Part shown: positions 38,339-48,198 of the stretch, in pieces
Layout of the letters: the number at the start of each line of letters is the position of its first letter
How positions within the stretch are numbered: position 1 is the first letter of the stretch
Origin: Patagioenas fasciata
Lineage: Eukaryota; Chordata; Aves; Columbiformes; Columbidae
DNA: 64,000 nucleotides
Direction: 5' to 3'
Assembly: GCF_037038585.1 (NCBI RefSeq)
Contig: NC_092520.1
Location: forward strand, 145,513,104 to 145,577,103
The notes under the pieces: model-generated
Databases searched by the model: none
Seen by the model: only the letters and a program-made list of their open reading frames with translations
Told to the model about the DNA's origin: nothing
Position numbers and translations under genes: made by a program

Positions 38339-39697
38339 TCACTCTGTGACCTCCGAGGGTTCTGCTGCAGGGAGTTGACTTGGTTGAGTTTGGTTCAACT
38401 CCGGCTTTACTGCTCGGCTTGGAACCCACAATGGACCTTGATCTGTGGAGAGACACATATACCCTCTACCATTAAAAATAACAGGTACTGGTCCCTTCCA
38501 CAATCCAGTGGTGGGATCACGATATCTCACCATGAATTCCGGTAAAGTGTTTTTCCTTCCTAGTCTGATCTGATAATGATGAATGATCACAGGAGGCTCC
38601 TCATGATCTCCAGTTAGACATAAATAATTCAAGGTAAACAACACCTTTGCTAAACGCTGTTGACAATCTAATTCTTCCTGCTTCTGTTTGCTCAAATACC
38701 CTTTAATCATTTGATGTGCTCTCTCGATGATTCCTTGGCCTGTTGGGGAATGAGGTATGCCTGTAACGTGTTTCACTCCCCATTTCATCAGAAAAGTTCT
38801 AACTTTCTGGCTAACATAGGCAGGGCCATTGTCTGTCTTAATCTTTTCTGGGACACCCATTACAGCAAAACAAGCTGTAAGATGTTTACATACATGTAGT
38901 GCTTTTTCTCCTGGTAAAGCAGTAGCCCATATCATTTTTGAAAAAGTATCAATTGTGACATGCACATATTTAAGTCTTCCGAATTCTGGCACATGTGTCA
39001 CATCCATTTGCCATACTTCTAAGGCTTTTAAACCTCGAGGATTGACACCGATTCCTATACCTAACATCTGGCTTCCACACTGAGGACATGCCTGTACAAT
39101 ACTTCTTGCTTCATTTAAAGTTAAATCGAATTGTCTTTGGAGACCTCTGGCATTCTGATGAAAGCTCTCATGACTTTGTCTCGCTTGTTGGAATTTATCT
39201 GTTGGAGGCATGTGCTGTATTGAACTTACTAAACTATCTGCAATTTGATTTCCTTCACCTAGACCAAGATTCCATTGATGACTGCGGATGTGAATCACAC
39301 AACAGGGTTCTTTTCTTTGATTTAAAATAGCTCTCAATTGTACAAACAATTTTCCTAATCGAGGATTATTCGATTGTCTTAACAGGGCATTTTCCATTCT
39401 GGGTATTACACCTGCTACATACAAAGAATCTGTGACAACATTTAAAGCAGATTTCAGCCAATTATTTAAGGCCCATATTACTGCCGTGAGCTCTAAAGTC
39501 TGCAATGAATCCTCTTTTGAACCTTCAATTAAATGCTGTTTCCATTGACTATTCTCTTGCCAGACACATGCTGCCTGGTGTCTTCGTTTTCCTGCATCTG
39601 TATATACTGTAAGGCCTTCAACAGGTTTTGCTTTTACTTTGCTTCTCTCTAACCACTGATTTGTTCTAAGGAATTGCCATAGTTTACCTTTTGGTTG
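38339..39697 (-). pseudogene. pol: Provirus pol, RNase H and integrase part
   Basis: Open from the TGA to the natural end of pol at 38339. RNase H: first catalytic Asp codon at 39596-39598 (in YTDAG). Counting residues from 39505, Glu 5 (LELTAV), Asp 26 (VVTDS) and Asp 90 follow. Integrase: HHCC zinc site H112, H116, C140, C143, then the catalytic triad D168, D225 and E261, spaced DX35E. The C-terminal domain ends in a Pro/Glu-rich tail. All catalytic residues are present; the part is separated from RT only by the upstream stop. Confidence 0.9.
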
Positions 39698-41029
39698 TCA
39701 TGAATGTACCTTGCCTATAAATCCTAATAATGCATTCTGTATAGGCATCGAATGTCTCAGCCACCATTCTAAATCGGCTCCATTTATCGGAATACTGATA
39801 TCATCTGGTTCCTGACCGCTAATTTCTAATATTCGAGATCTTCCTTTTCGAATCAATTCTCCAATTGCTTCTGGTCTCGTTTGAATACTGAATTTTGGTT
39901 GGACACTGAGAAAAATCCACTCTAATAATCGTAAATCATTTTCTGTTTTCAATCTGACAGTGGCACAAAAGGAAGAATCTGTAGCAACATCTATGGGGAA
40001 TTCCCCGTTTTTGTTTTGCCACTGGCAGATGATTGCACACGGATGTTCTAGATTGCTAATAAGGAGGGAAATTGGTCGATCAGAAAGTCTTCGGCTAGAC
40101 CAATTTGTCTGTACTTTTTGTATAATATCAGAAAGACATTTGAGATGCACGGACTCTAAGCTTATTTTCTTAGCTGGATCACCTCCTTTTAGAAGTGAAG
40201 TAAGAGGTGCTATATCATTGTTAGTAATGCCTACGCAATTTCTAATCCATTGTATGTCCCCTAACAATTTTTGGACATCATTTAAAGTTTGTAAATCAGT
40301 ATGTAATTCAATTTTTTGTGGACGAATCTGTGCATCACAAATGGACCAACCAAGGTATTTCCAAGGTGCAGACTTTTGAACTTTCTCTGGAGCTATAACC
40401 AACCCCTTTTCTTTGAGTTTGATCGTAATTTGGACTATGGAACTTTCTGTGAACTCAGCTTGTTGACAGAACAGAATATCATCCATATAATGATAAATAA
40501 TTGTTTGTTTCCATGATGCACGAATAGGTTGAAGTGCCCATGCAACATACATTTGGCACAGTGTAGGAGAATTTTTCATACCTTGCGGTAGCACTACCCA
40601 CTCATACCTTTTAGCTGGTTCCGCTTTGTTTACTGAAGGCAGTGTAAATGCAAAACGCTGTGTATCTTGTTCATGTAAAGGAATGGTAAAGAAACAATCC
40701 TTTAAATCTATAATTAGAATATGCCAATTTTCTGGTAACATTACAGGTGATGGTAATCCAGGCTGCAAAGCACCCATGGCTTGCATTTGATCATTTACCT
40801 TTCGCAAGTCATGTAATAATCGCCACTTTCCACTCTTTTTTGGTATTACAAAAATTGGGGTATTCCATGGACTAGTAGAAGGCTTGATATGGCCTGCAAC
40901 TAATTGCTCTTCTACTAATTCACGTGCCTTTTGCAGTCGCTCTTCTGTTAATGGCCACTGGTCAACCCAAACTGGGCTATCTGTTAACCAGGTCAATGGA
41001 GGGTTGGGCAACTGCTTTCCAGTGACCAC
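39698..41029 (-). pseudogene. pol: Provirus pol, reverse transcriptase part
   Basis: 443 open codons in the -1 phase relative to pro. The residue numbering starts at an arbitrary GTG. The reverse transcriptase shows PKKSGKWRLLHDLR (63-76), catalytic Asp in IIDLKD (106-111), LPQG (147-150) and the catalytic YMDD (181-184). The thumb and connection follow. A TGA at 39698-39700 stops the frame just before RNase H. The frame stays open on both sides of it, so this single codon is the only break in pol that I can see. Confidence 0.9.
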
Positions 41030-41898
41030 TAAGGAAAAGGTGAAGTAGTTAACACAGCACCAAGTTGCCCCAAGACGTCACGGCCAATAAGCGCCTCAAG
41101 GCTGCTTGGCAATTCCATTACATACACCCTAAGGGTAACACATTGACCTTCAGGGAAGCTAATGGAAATGGGATCAACACTTATATTTGGAGTAGTTTGA
41201 CCCCCTACTCCAGCTACAGTGGAAGAGATTGATTTTTGAAGTTTCCAATTTCGTGGCCATTTGAATTGACTAATGATGGAGACATCAGCTCCAGTATCAA
41301 GCATTGCATTTACCTCTACAACAACAGTAGAATCAGACTGAAATAGTTGCACACGTAACATGGGACGCTGAGTCATTGATGAGGTGAAGCAAACTGCAGG
41401 ACCTGTCGATCCAAATCCTTTATCACGCCTTTCTGTTGAGGATGCTGGAGGAACTCCTGGAAGCATTGGTAGGCAGTTTTCCAGTGCTACTACCTGAGCT
41501 ATTCTACTCCCAGAAGGAATAAAAATTGGCGGATGCAGAGTGTAGGCCAGGATTTGAACAGTTCCTGTGAAATCTGCATCAATTATACCTGGTATTACTA
41601 TAAGACCTTTGATACTAGCAGAAGAACGGCCAATCAATAGGCCTCCAATGAGACTATCTTGTCTAAATAAAGGTCCTTTAGCATTAGTTGGTATTCTATG
41701 AATTGCAGTATTGGTCAATGTTATATCTACTGCTGTCTCCACATCAACTCCGAGGCTTCCTGCGGTGCTTGGCTTGTTGAGGTGAAAGAAGCCTGGTTCA
41801 CGGTTGGTCGCTGATTGGGATACAGGTTCGGAGATGTTCTTTGTGTCCTCGCGCGCACTCCGTTCGCGCTCACTTGACCGTTTCCCGATCTCCGGCAA
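41029..41898 (-). CDS. pro: Provirus dUTPase-protease (pro) frame
   Basis: An intact 289-codon frame overlapping the end of gag in the -1 phase. It is expressed only by frameshifting, so the first listed codon is not a real start. The dUTPase domain spans residues 45-166, with motifs GSLGVDV (47-53), GRSSASIKG (90-98), GIIDADFTG (104-112, Phe where Tyr is usual), GSRIAQ (130-135) and GFGSTG (161-166). It would hydrolyse dUTP to limit uracil in viral DNA. The aspartic protease follows: active-site LDTGAD at 200-205 and IGRDVLGQLG at 271-280, which would cleave the polyproteins as a dimer. The frame ends at TAG where pol begins in the next -1 phase. I see no canonical slippery heptamer there, only CCTTTTCC near the stop. 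Confidence 0.9.
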   Translation of the reverse strand: MPEIGKRSSERERSAREDTKNISEPVSQSATNREPGFFHLNKPSTAGSLGVDVETAVDITLTNTAIHRIPTNAKGPLFRQDSLIGGLLIGRSSASIKGLIVIPGIIDADFTGTVQILAYTLHPPIFIPSGSRIAQVVALENCLPMLPGVPPASSTERRDKGFGSTGPAVCFTSSMTQRPMLRVQLFQSDSTVVVEVNAMLDTGADVSIISQFKWPRNWKLQKSISSTVAGVGGQTTPNISVDPISISFPEGQCVTLRVYVMELPSSLEALIGRDVLGQLGAVLTTSPFP

Positions 41899-43001
41899 AT
41901 TTTTGTAGCATGAGTGTTAGACTGGCATCTGTCACACCAAACTGCTGCAGTACAGTTCGTTCGGACGTGTTCTTTACTTCCACAGCGATGACAGGAATTG
42001 TATGATGATTTACAGAATTTATTTGTTGATCGCTGAACTGCTGCTACAACTGGTTGCATTGTAGATGAGACTTGCTGGCTAACTTGTCGGAGAGATCTCT
42101 GCATGACCCCTTCGAAAGCGGCAGCCATCACCTCTGCACTTCGGTGTTCTTCTGATCTGGCTACTCGTGTCAGCATTTGTTCTACTGATGATCCTGGTGG
42201 CAGAGTTGCTAATATTTGTTTAGTCTTTGAATTTGCATTATCAAAAGCTAACAGCCGAAACATTTGATTTTTCATTTCTTCTGATAAGTCCGGATTTTGC
42301 ATTACTCCCTCATGTAGCCGGTCAATAAAATGTGAGAAATCTTCTGTGGTGCCTTGGCGTATTCCGCTGAATGAGGGAGCTAATGGTCCCGGTAAGGTTA
42401 AGAAGGCATCTAGGGCAAGTTGTGCAGCTTTTCGGTGAATTTCAGCTGTAAATCGCAGTTGAACTTCTATGGTAGCATACTGTCCACGACCTGTATAGGC
42501 ATCAGGTACCACATTGGTTAATGGGTCATTTGGACTGGTGTGTTTTGCTGTTTCTTGCTGCGCTCGTTGATACCAAGCTGATTCCCACAGGAGGAATTGC
42601 GCTGGAGTTAATAATAGGCGCATTAAATTTTGACAGTCCATGGGACACAATAAGTCAGCGGTAAAAATCCAATGCAGTATTTGTCTGGTCGCTTCTGAAC
42701 GTATACCATAGTTGGTGATTGTTTGTTTTGCTTGCTGCAAAATTTTCCAATCGTGTGGTTCCCATACCGCTGTCTGAGTGTTCATATTTTGAATTACCAG
42801 TAGGGCTAATTTTGCTGGAGACCAATCACCTTCTAGAATGGCATCTTTGATGACCCCTGACCATCTGCTACGTCGGGGCTGCGGCTGGTCAGTAGAGTCT
42901 ATAGGCACCTTTGATTGCATTGTTTGTGAAGGGCAAGCTGGTTTTTGAAACTCAATTTGTTCCTTATTTTTCTCTACATTTGACACTCTTAAGTTGTTCA
43001 A
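41727..43001 (-). pseudogene. gag: Provirus gag, capsid-nucleocapsid part
   Basis: About 424 open codons in a different frame from the N-terminal gag, so the coordinate start is not a true initiation codon. Residues 45-290 are capsid-like and include the major homology region at about 214-233 (IRQGTTEDFSHFIDRLHEGV). Two nucleocapsid zinc knuckles of CX2CX4HX4C form follow at residues 337-350 and 356-369. Soon after the second knuckle lies a G-GGA-AAC slippery site for -1 entry into the pro frame. Capsid and nucleocapsid are otherwise uninterrupted. Confidence 0.88.
41850..41886 (-). promoter_or_regulatory. gag-pro -1 ribosomal frameshift signal
   Basis: On the minus strand the heptamer G GGA AAC (41880-41886) sits in phase with the gag frame. 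A -1 slip there enters the dUTPase-protease frame exactly. About 10 nt downstream a GC-rich hairpin can form between GCGCG (41865-41869) and CGCGC (41851-41855). This layout matches the gag-pro junction of betaretroviruses. Confidence 0.8.
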
Positions 43002-43809
43002 GCTTGTTGGTAATGACTTGCAGTAACTGCTCTACTGCTTGGGGTGAGCCCAATGATGTAGGAGGAGGCTCACAAAAAACTTCCGCGGGTGCTTGCGGAG
43101 GCAAAGTTTGAGGCGGCCCCGGCCCCGGCGGCTGCGCCGCGGCCGGTCCGGGCCGGGCCCCCACGTTTTTCTCGGAGGGAGGTGGGGCGTCCGGCTCGGG
43201 GCAGGGCAGAGGCGGAGCGGTAGGAGGAGGGCGGCACTCAGGGCCTCCCACATCCGGACAGTCGACTAGTTGCACTTCCGCCTTCTTGGCACATTGCCCC
43301 AGAGACTCGGAGGGGGAAACTTCCGGTTCTTTGTTTACGAGCCGCGCAGTTTCTAATCCGCGTTGCAGATCGGATTGTGAAAGTATTGGCTGAGCCGGGA
43401 CCCCGCGACCACCCCGAACGGCAGGCAGACCCCACAGAGTAGCCCACAGGCCCCTCTTTTCTTTTGGACGACAAGTTTTATCAGTCCAGGTTTGTTCTGG
43501 GACAAGCGCCTCCGCGGCTCTTAGGGCGGCACGTTGTTCCGATTTCAAAACTTCTAATGATTCTAATACGGTTTTCCACAATTCTCTCACAGCTTTAATT
43601 TCTTTCTCTTCTACCCCTCTGATAGTTTTGTCCCACATAGTGTCCCCCACTGATCTCCATTCCGTTGGGGAAAACAAAAGTGGAACTTCCCCAAAGTGTC
43701 CCCACTTCTGAGCTAAAAAAATCAATGTGATTAGCTTTTCCTGTGACGATTCAATACCTCTCTTAGAGAGAATAGTCGTCAGCAGTGCCGCGGCTGTTTC
43801 AATATCCAT
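42964..43809 (-). pseudogene. gag: Provirus gag, N-terminal part (matrix and linker)
   Basis: A 281-codon frame starting at an ATG 219 bp after the primer-binding site. Residues 1-90 are helical and matrix-like. There is no Gly at position 2, so no N-myristoylation signal. Residues 190-260 are very proline-rich and include a PTAP motif at 196-199, the classic ESCRT-recruiting late domain. The coding DNA here is far richer in G+C than the rest of the provirus. It stops at TAA at 42964 just after the junction with the capsid frame, and gag continues in another frame from about 43001. The shift is the wrong direction for a -1 programmed event, so it looks like an indel lesion. Confidence 0.82.
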
Positions 43810-43948
43810 TATCTTATCAGCGCGGTCTTAACGTAGGATGCGAGTGGCCAGCTCGACTGGTGCCCGTCTTTTGATACCGGACTAAGCACACTATCCCACA
43901 CCCCGGCTTGGCTCCGTTTTTATGAACGCTGCTCACCGCAGTAATTTC

Positions 43949-44051
43949 GATCCGGAGCGATATGCTTTGCTAACGATCCATCCTTCTGCTACCATATGTA
44001 GATCCGAAGCGTTATGCTCTGCTAACGAACCATCCTCTGCTACCAAATGTG
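43949..44051 (-). repeat. Tandem duplication in the provirus leader
   Basis: Two imperfect units of about 52 bp: 43949-44000 and 44001-44051. Both start GATCCG(G/A)AGCG, share TATGCT(T/C)TGCTAACGA and end CTGCTACCA(T/A)ATGT. The unit next to the LTR contains the functional-looking primer-binding site. The other carries a degenerate copy with a substitution and a one-base insertion (43976-43994). The repeat lies between the LTR and gag and extends a few bases into the LTR end. Confidence 0.85.
44028..44045 (-). other. Primer-binding site, initiator-Met tRNA type
   Basis: Two bases after the 5' LTR end the minus strand reads TGGTAGCAGAGGATGGTT. This is the exact 18-nt complement of the 3' end of vertebrate initiator-methionine tRNA including CCA (plus-strand text AACCATCCTCTGCTACCA). 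Described alpha- and betaretroviruses mostly use Trp or Lys tRNAs. Initiator-Met priming is better known from Ty1/copia and Ty3/gypsy elements. Confidence 0.9.
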
Positions 44052-44497
44052 GCGGTAGTAAATTCGACGAATCCAGACGCCGGCATAAGCTCTTTGATCG
44101 AACGGGCGGGCCGGGCGAGAGTAAGGAGTCTAATTCAATGTGAATTTACCATCCGTACTCTTTAATGAACTCTTAAACAACACTGAATATCAATGTCCCC
44201 GAGACCACGTTTTTCCAAGCCTTATATACTCTCTACCAAAAGGCCATGCGGCAAGCGCAGGCTACAATTGGTTACACTCACAGTCACTCATCCCCCCCAC
44301 TATGGTGATTGGCTGCAGGGCACTGTTCACAGACTGTTCATGCGCAGCGGCAACGCCCCTCCTGCAGCCTGGGTTGAGGGCAGAGCGGCCTCTGTTCACT
44401 TTCCTTTTGTCTCTGGTGTCTCAGGGAAATCCTTCCGTGTAGCACAGCCGCATCAAGCCCTGGCTTGTTCACAGCACACAGCCAGAGACTCTCCACA
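44048..44497 (-). repeat. Provirus 5' LTR (450 bp)
   Basis: In transcription sense it begins TGTGGAGAGTCTCTGG at 44497 and ends in ACCGCCACA at 44048. A TATA box, GAGTATATAAGG, lies at about 44220-44231, and an ATTAAA polyadenylation signal about 55 bp downstream at 44161-44166. R/U5 is therefore near the left end. It is identical to the 3' LTR by eye except T at 44059 (C at 37548 in the other). The 100-codon plus-strand ORF at 44140-44442 recurs in the other LTR and is a by-product of LTR sequence. Confidence 0.96.
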
Positions 44498-45882
44498 TTC
44501 CTCTATTTATGATCTAAGTGTTATTAAACGGCTTACTTTTAGTGCTGAAATCTCAAACAGGAGTGAAGTGAATAATCTAAGTTCTTTTTTTTTTTTGAAA
44601 AGTTTACAGGTGCTGTAAATTTATTTCAGTTTCCACTGAGCTGTATGTTCATATTCTGGTCTTTCTTGGCTATGCATCCCTTGTGATATGTGTATTCTGT
44701 AATGAAAAATTTCTAATTAGTGACTTAGTACCTACTGTAAGTTAAGGTGCAATATGCTTATCCTGTCATTGGTATAGATCAGGAGAAGAGTCTATATCAG
44801 CTGGGTAAAAAGACAAAACTTTGTTCCTGTTTTGAAATTACTGAGAGTACTGGGAGTTTTGGCAGAAGAGCTATGAGAAGAAGTGCATGTGAGCTGGTTA
44901 GAACTTTGCAATACAGAAATTTATCATCTGTTCTGCTCTTTATTACAGAGGTATTGCCAGTATATATGCTTTCAAAATGACTTCTTTTTTTTTTTTTTTT
45001 TTTTTTAATTCTGAACCTATCTTGGATAGGCTGTTTGGAGCCTGCACTTTTGGCCAAAGATTATTCTTCAAATAATGTGGTCTATGTTATGTCCGGTGAG
45101 GAAACAGCTAATAAGCCTGTCTTAGATTGGGCACATTGAATGAGTCATTTAGTAAGCATAAACATGCAAAGTAAAACCGATACATTGTCATAGGTAGGGG
45201 TTAACCACTGACAGTGTTTGCCAGAAAGACAAATGCAGCAGCCCCACCCTCAGCCAGCTCCACACATGCTGTTCTGACAAAACAAACAGCAATGTGGTCC
45301 ATTAAGTTGTTCCTTTAAAATGTACAAAATTTTGCAAATAAGTTAGCTGCTTACTCAAAATTACAGGCCAGGTAATATAGTTTGCAGTTGAATGTACCTG
45401 GCAAAATTAGTTGTCTTTATTACTAAGGCAAGTCTATGTTTTATTTATCAAGCAATAGATCAGGACTTGATTACTTTGAATTCTTACTAACCAGAGACAG
45501 ATGTGTAAGTGAATGAAGAATCCTTCTTAATTCACCATTTGGTTTCTGTACCAATTTTGCCTTTTGGATATAAAGAATACTGGGATTTCTGGTAGGATTA
45601 CAACATTCATCCTCCTTACAGCTGGAATGGGGAAGAGGGGCTTTTTTCCCAGCTTACATTTTTCTGTCTTATTCCTTGTGAATGAGTCCTGATCTTCCTA
45701 TATATAAAAACATGATTTTGGTATGTCTGTTAGGTAAGTGCATTTCACGAAGTTCTCATGACCATAAGCTGATGGTCAGGCTTTGGTGACTGCATTTTAT
45801 GTAGGAGAGCACCTCAGATACTCACAGCTATCTGTTTTACTGAATACATTCATCGTGCATTGTTATTGGTCATAGAGAAGAA

Positions 45883-45992
45883 AGTCTTGAGCAACCTGAT
45901 CTGAATATAGTGTTGACCCTGCTTTGAGCAGGAGCTTGAATTGAATGACCAGCTGGTCTGAATTCTGACCTAAATTGTTGCATGGTTTGATG
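45883..45992 (+). mobile_element. Old CR1 3' UTR fragment
   Basis: The plus strand reads TTGAGCAACCTGATCT, GTTGACCCTGCTTTGAGCAG and GACCTAAATTGTTGCATGG in CR1 3'-end order. It is strongly diverged and lacks ORF sequence. Confidence 0.65.
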
Positions 45993-46139
45993 AATACAAA
46001 CTTATTTATATAAAAATCTACTGAAAATGCAATGGCTTACACATTTGTGATCCATAAAAAGTTTCCTTCTTGTCACAGGAGTATGACTGGAGAGCTTCTC
46101 AAGCCTTTTAGGATATAACTGTCTTGAGAACTGTAATGT

Positions 46140-46210
46140 TTTGGAAATGTCCTGGGCTGGATGACCTCCCGTGTCTTTTCCAACTGTAATTTCTATGAAT
46201 CTGTAATTTT
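46140..46210 (+). mobile_element. Old CR1 3' tail fragment
   Basis: GGCTGGATGACCTCCCGTGT, then TTTTCCAACTGTAATTTCTA and TGAATCTG, the final UTR block and tail of CR1. It is a separate small copy, or a remnant of the one at 45883. Confidence 0.55.
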
Positions 46211-48198
46211 GAGGTTGACTTCTTGTTGCCCAATTTTACAGTTACTTAATTCCAGTATCAGGCATATTTTAAGAGACCACATTTAGTCATGGTAAGACTC
46301 TGTGGGTTGTTTCAGTTTTTTGCTATTTTTTAAATCCTTCTGCAGATTGTCTGCACTTAATGTATTTTTTCCTATTCCAGTGCCACAAATAATGTTCCTA
46401 GTCTGTGAGGAAATAAGAGTCTGATGACCCATTTTGGAATAGATGATTGATTGAAAAATGCTTGTCCTGAAATTGTTGCAGTTCTGTGTGAGATGTTAGT
46501 CTAGTTCTGCTGTTTATTTGTACCAGAAAAGCATTTCCATCCCCAGAATAAGGGGTGGAATTGAGAAATTGTGTATTTGGTCATATCTTCAGCATTGTTT
46601 TCAGTTAAGTTTATAACAAATTATTCAAACATTTTTTAGAGCTAAATGAACAAGTGCTTTTGAGGGCTATGAAAGACTCCTAGCTAAAAATAGGCTTGAT
46701 TAATTTTTCTTCTAAACAGTTCTTAAAACATTGGTGTGGCCCAGTTCCATTCTTGCAGAAAGCACTCTTTTATGCAAGAATAAACATCTTTTTGGAAAGA
46801 CATCCTCCAGTAAGAGGCCTTGCACTAATAGTCTTTGGAAAGAACACTTCAGCCTTTGAGTTTTTGAAGTGCCCTGTGTCAGCATCTCTCAGAACTTAAT
46901 CCATGCTTTCTATCCTAATTTGCTTCCTGCTTACTTGTGATATGTACTAAGTTTGCCAGTTTCATTCTGAATTTTGTCTTCTTTTTCCTACAGCAAACAA
47001 AGCTTGTAAACAAATCAGGATTTCTTTTTGATGGACTAAAAACTTAGTTTTGCCTTTGAAAACAGAGGTGCATGTACATGTACGGATATATGTTATACAT
47101 AGACAAATAACAAATAGTCCTTGCTAGCTGTTTGACAGTCACTTAGCTCAGAATTCCTGTGGGATCTCTGAAGAACTGGAAATTGGAGGATTAGCGGTTA
47201 GGTGTGAAAACACCATTGATACTACTAAGACTTGCTTGGAGTCTGTTTCTCTTTTATTCCATTTAAATGATGTGTGGAATAATTCATAGATTAATCATGC
47301 TATTCATAAAATGTCTGTGTTAAAATTTGTGGGGTAAGGTAATCTTAGGTCAAAATAGTCTTGTGATCATTACCAGACTTACAAAAACTGTATATGAAAT
47401 GTAATAACAAAGATGATGGATTCAATAACAGGTTGTTCTCCCTTTTTTTTATGCCCCACATCCTTTTTCTCTATCAAAAATTACTTCTGTTTTATGTATA
47501 CACAAGTACTTATAAATTTTCTTGTAGGAGTTTATGTTGCCTTCCTGGAAATCCTCACTGGTGTTTAACAAACATTTTGCCTTCAGAGGCTTCTGTCCTT
47601 TACTGCCCGGTGTCAGTGCTGCATTTGATGATAAATGAAAGTAGTTAATCACTTCTTAGAACATTAGTTTTTATTTGATAGATAATATTGTTTGCCTTTG
47701 CATTGTTTTAAAAGACTCTCCGTTTTAGTGTGCCTTTCCAAAACTGCTTTAATTCCTGTTGTACTCCACCAAACCTGTTTGAGTTTGTCATTTTAAAACA
47801 CAGTACTGAGTATGGAATGTACTTTCTCCAGTTAAGATGATGGGAATAATGTCTCCTGCTCTTTGTGAAAAAAACCTGCAATGGTCCTTTGAAGTAACAT
47901 TGGGTAGAACCTGTAGGACCTGTGAATGTTATACATAGTGTATAGATAAAATACCTATTTACCTTTCTAAAGCCCCTCTTTCTCCAGCTGACTGCTGTGA
48001 TTGCTCCTTGGTTGCTGCATTTTGCAGTACCTATGCAAATTACCAGTCTGTTTTGTGTAGCGTTTAGTAGCAGGTAGCATGAATACATTGGCTTTCTCAG
48101 TTGTTTGCACATTGCTGTCTGCTTCAGCAGTGATGTTCTACCTGTACAACTTCCATTGCTATCATTTGTGTGTGCATGCATTATTTGTATGAGTTATA

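Larger units (their letters stand above)
37537..44497 (-). mobile_element. Class II (betaretrovirus-like) endogenous provirus
   Basis: A 6,961-bp provirus on the minus strand, flanked by a perfect 6-bp TSD, TTCCTC (37531-37536 and 44498-44503). Order in transcription sense: 5' LTR, primer-binding site, leader, gag, dUTPase-protease, pol (RT, RNase H, integrase), env relic, polypurine tract, 3' LTR. The dUTPase in the pro frame, two CCHC zinc fingers, YMDD and successive -1 frames for gag, pro and pol place it with class II, beta-like elements. The 6-bp TSD fits. The LTRs appear to differ at one of 450 positions, so insertion was recent. This copy is defective: gag has a frame break, pol has a stop and env is nearly gone. 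Confidence 0.96.
44504..48198. other. Presumed CCDC91 5' intron between provirus and transposon
   Basis: A/T-rich DNA with a 22-bp T run at 44985-45006 and two small CR1 tails, listed separately. The 157-codon minus-strand open frame at 47708-48181 is the longest non-repeat ORF here, but it has no recognisable domain. Confidence 0.45.

Noticed and set aside
44028-44045. Possible tRNA gene (match to initiator-Met tRNA 3' end)
   Set aside because: Only the 18-nt primer-binding complement is present. No anticodon arm, D arm or 5' acceptor strand follows.
47708-48181. 157-codon minus-strand ORF
   Set aside because: Longest non-repeat ORF in the intron, but no domain, no splice support and composition typical of chance translation. 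About one such ORF is expected by chance in a window this size.
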